Source of the DNA: Candidatus Galligastranaerophilus intestinigallinarum
GTDB taxonomy: Bacteria > Cyanobacteriota > Vampirovibrionia > Gastranaerophilales > Gastranaerophilaceae
Direction: 5' to 3'
Assembly: GCA_018715855.1 (NCBI GenBank)
Contig: DVKW01000086.1
Coordinates: 1-13,816 of the forward strand
Length of the DNA: 13,816 nucleotides
The translations under genes and the position numbers were made by a program. The notes under the pieces were generated by a model that worked only from the letters and a program-made list of their open reading frames with translations, was not told the origin of the DNA and ran no database searches. Below, in pieces: positions 13,122 to 13,816 of the stretch. The stretch's first letter is position 1. Every line of letters begins with the position of its first letter.

Positions 13122-13478
13122 ATGTTACAAGAATTTTTATACGCAAAAATCCATAGAGCAACAGTAACGGATGCCAACCTTAACTATGTAGGTTCTATTA
13201 CCATTGATAAAGCATTATTAAAGGCTTCAGGCATTAAAGAAAACCAAAGAGTTGATATCTTAAACATTAATAACGGCGAAAGGTTCAATACCTATGTTAT
13301 TGAAGGAAAAGAAAATTCAGGCTGCATTTGCTTAAACGGCGCTGCGGCAAGAAAGGCCGAAAAAGGCGATTTAATTATAATTGTAGCTTATGCACTTTTA
13401 GATGAACAAGAGCAAAAAACATTTGTTCCGCAAATTGTCCATGTTGATGAAAACAACAAAATCACCAAAAAAAATTAA
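13122..13478 (+). CDS. panD: Aspartate 1-decarboxylase (pyruvoyl-dependent)
   Basis: This enzyme converts L-aspartate to beta-alanine for pantothenate and coenzyme A synthesis. The 118-residue proenzyme cleaves itself between Gly24 and Ser25 (Y22-V-G-S-I-T-I-D), turning Ser25 into the pyruvoyl cofactor. Other family residues sit at their usual positions: Lys9, His11, Arg54, Tyr58 (in N-T-Y-V-I-E-G) and Asn72 in C-L-N-G-A-A-A-R. It acts in the cytoplasm as a tetramer. No other pantothenate gene (panB, panC) is next to it in the window. The start is fixed by family alignment: cleavage numbering is exact if ATG 13122 is used, although no ribosome binding site precedes it. Confidence 0.98.
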   Translation: MLQEFLYAKIHRATVTDANLNYVGSITIDKALLKASGIKENQRVDILNINNGERFNTYVIEGKENSGCICLNGAAARKAEKGDLIIIVAYALLDEQEQKTFVPQIVHVDENNKITKKN

Positions 13479-13580
13479 AATTACAAACTTTTGTAAAAAA
13501 TAGCTTATAAAATAGCAACTTTGAATGTTTAGGGCTCTTTAAAAAAATGTAAATTTTGTAAGCTTACATTCGGAAGGTTT
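13479..13580. repeat. Two small dyads in the panD-to-edge intergenic region
   Basis: TTACAAACTTTTGTAA (13481-13496) is a perfect AT-rich hairpin just after panD, without a following T-run, so it is a weak plus-strand terminator at best. AATGTAA (13546-13552) and TTACATT (13564-13570) are exact inverted copies 11 nt apart. They flank the palindrome GTAAGCTTAC and lie 1 nt before the GGAAGG of the next gene, so they may be an operator or leader hairpin. A possible -10 TATAAA (13506-13511) lies between the two dyads. Nothing coding is seen. Confidence 0.4.
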
Positions 13581-13816
13581 ATGAAGGTTAACAACGTAAG
13601 AAATCAGATATATAATACACCATCATATAATGCAAATCAAAGGAAAGCGGGAAAAAATTCAAATCCTTCTTTTGGCGGGGCTTTAGCCATTAATTTTTGG
13701 GATGCGGTTGCAAGAGGCGGTTTTGCAGCATCTTTTACTTTGCAGGATATGACAGGAACTAACTTCCCAAGAACTTGGCAAGCACTGCAAAGAAATAAAG
13801 AAATAACAGGCGAAAA
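13581..13816 (+). CDS. N-terminal part of an N-P-S-F-G-G motif protein (3' end beyond window)
   Basis: ATG 13581 follows GGAAGG by 3 nt and opens a frame to the window edge (78 complete codons). Residues 1-27 are polar and basic (M-K-V-N-N-V-R-N-Q-I-Y-N). N-P-S-F-G-G lies at 28-33, followed by a more hydrophobic region (A-L-A-I-N-F-W-D-A-V-A-R-G-G-F-A-A-S-F) and D-M-T-G-T-N-F-P-R-T-W-Q-A-L-Q-R-N (56-72). From memory, an N-terminal polar leader followed by an (N/P)-x-F-(G/K)-G box recurs in many otherwise unrelated proteins of Gastranaerophilales. The downstream G-T-x-x-P-R-T block also feels familiar from hypothetical proteins of that order. No biochemical role is known to me. The motif may be a sorting or processing signal (inference). 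Confidence 0.75.
   Translation, partial: MKVNNVRNQIYNTPSYNANQRKAGKNSNPSFGGALAINFWDAVARGGFAASFTLQDMTGTNFPRTWQALQRNKEITGE

Noticed and set aside
1..13816. Mobile element, prophage, toxin-antitoxin or defence island
   Set aside because: No transposase, integrase, terminal repeats, paired small toxin/antitoxin frames or nuclease-type genes; codon use looks uniform by eye across the window.

Overview
The window is AT-rich, densely coding bacterial DNA using the standard genetic code, where TGA is a stop. It most resembles a gut Gastranaerophilales (Melainabacteria/Vampirovibrionia), the non-photosynthetic sister group of Cyanobacteria. Three things point there: low GC; a pheS gene with no pheT beside it, as in cyanobacteria; and, at the right edge, a protein whose N-terminus carries an N-P-S-F-G-G motif that I associate with many proteins of this order. 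The assignment comes from pattern recognition and was not tested by a search.

Layout, left to right. Positions 1-225 (-) hold the N-terminus of a polytopic membrane protein, divergent from a pheS-MATE transporter pair (+). That pair converges, with a 4-bp overlap of stop codons, on a minus-strand pair: a GlcF/LutA-like iron-sulfur protein followed by a YgjP-type metallopeptidase. A 23-bp divergent promoter then leads rightward into a three-gene operon of a 55-aa Flp-pilin-like protein (4555-4722) and two zinc-dependent MDR dehydrogenases. tRNA-Phe(GAA) follows under its own promoter. A bidirectional terminator separates it from a minus-strand, 341-aa Ser/Asn/Thr-rich protein of unknown function, whose 5' region holds a long inverted repeat touching the ribosome binding site. 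ffh (SRP54, +) is divergent from it and meets a minus-strand rluB-like/serS operon across a shared terminator. A DegT-family aminotransferase (+) with a strong terminator follows, then a 240-bp intergenic region that looks like a minus-strand small-RNA gene, then panD (+) and the start of the N-P-S-F-G-G protein.

Most of the window is housekeeping: tRNA charging (pheS, serS, tRNA-Phe), protein targeting (ffh), rRNA modification (rluB-like) and pantothenate synthesis (panD). The less ordinary parts are four. (1) Several operon-leading genes have a -10 box about 6-10 nt from the ATG and no Shine-Dalgarno, which implies leaderless mRNAs, while SD sequences precede operon-internal genes and several other genes. 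(2) The pilin-like microprotein sits in an operon with dehydrogenases. (3) There is a candidate CU-rich small RNA before panD. (4) A dyad covers the leader of the 341-aa orphan. I see no phage, transposon, CRISPR or defence locus, and I do not claim a new multi-gene system here.
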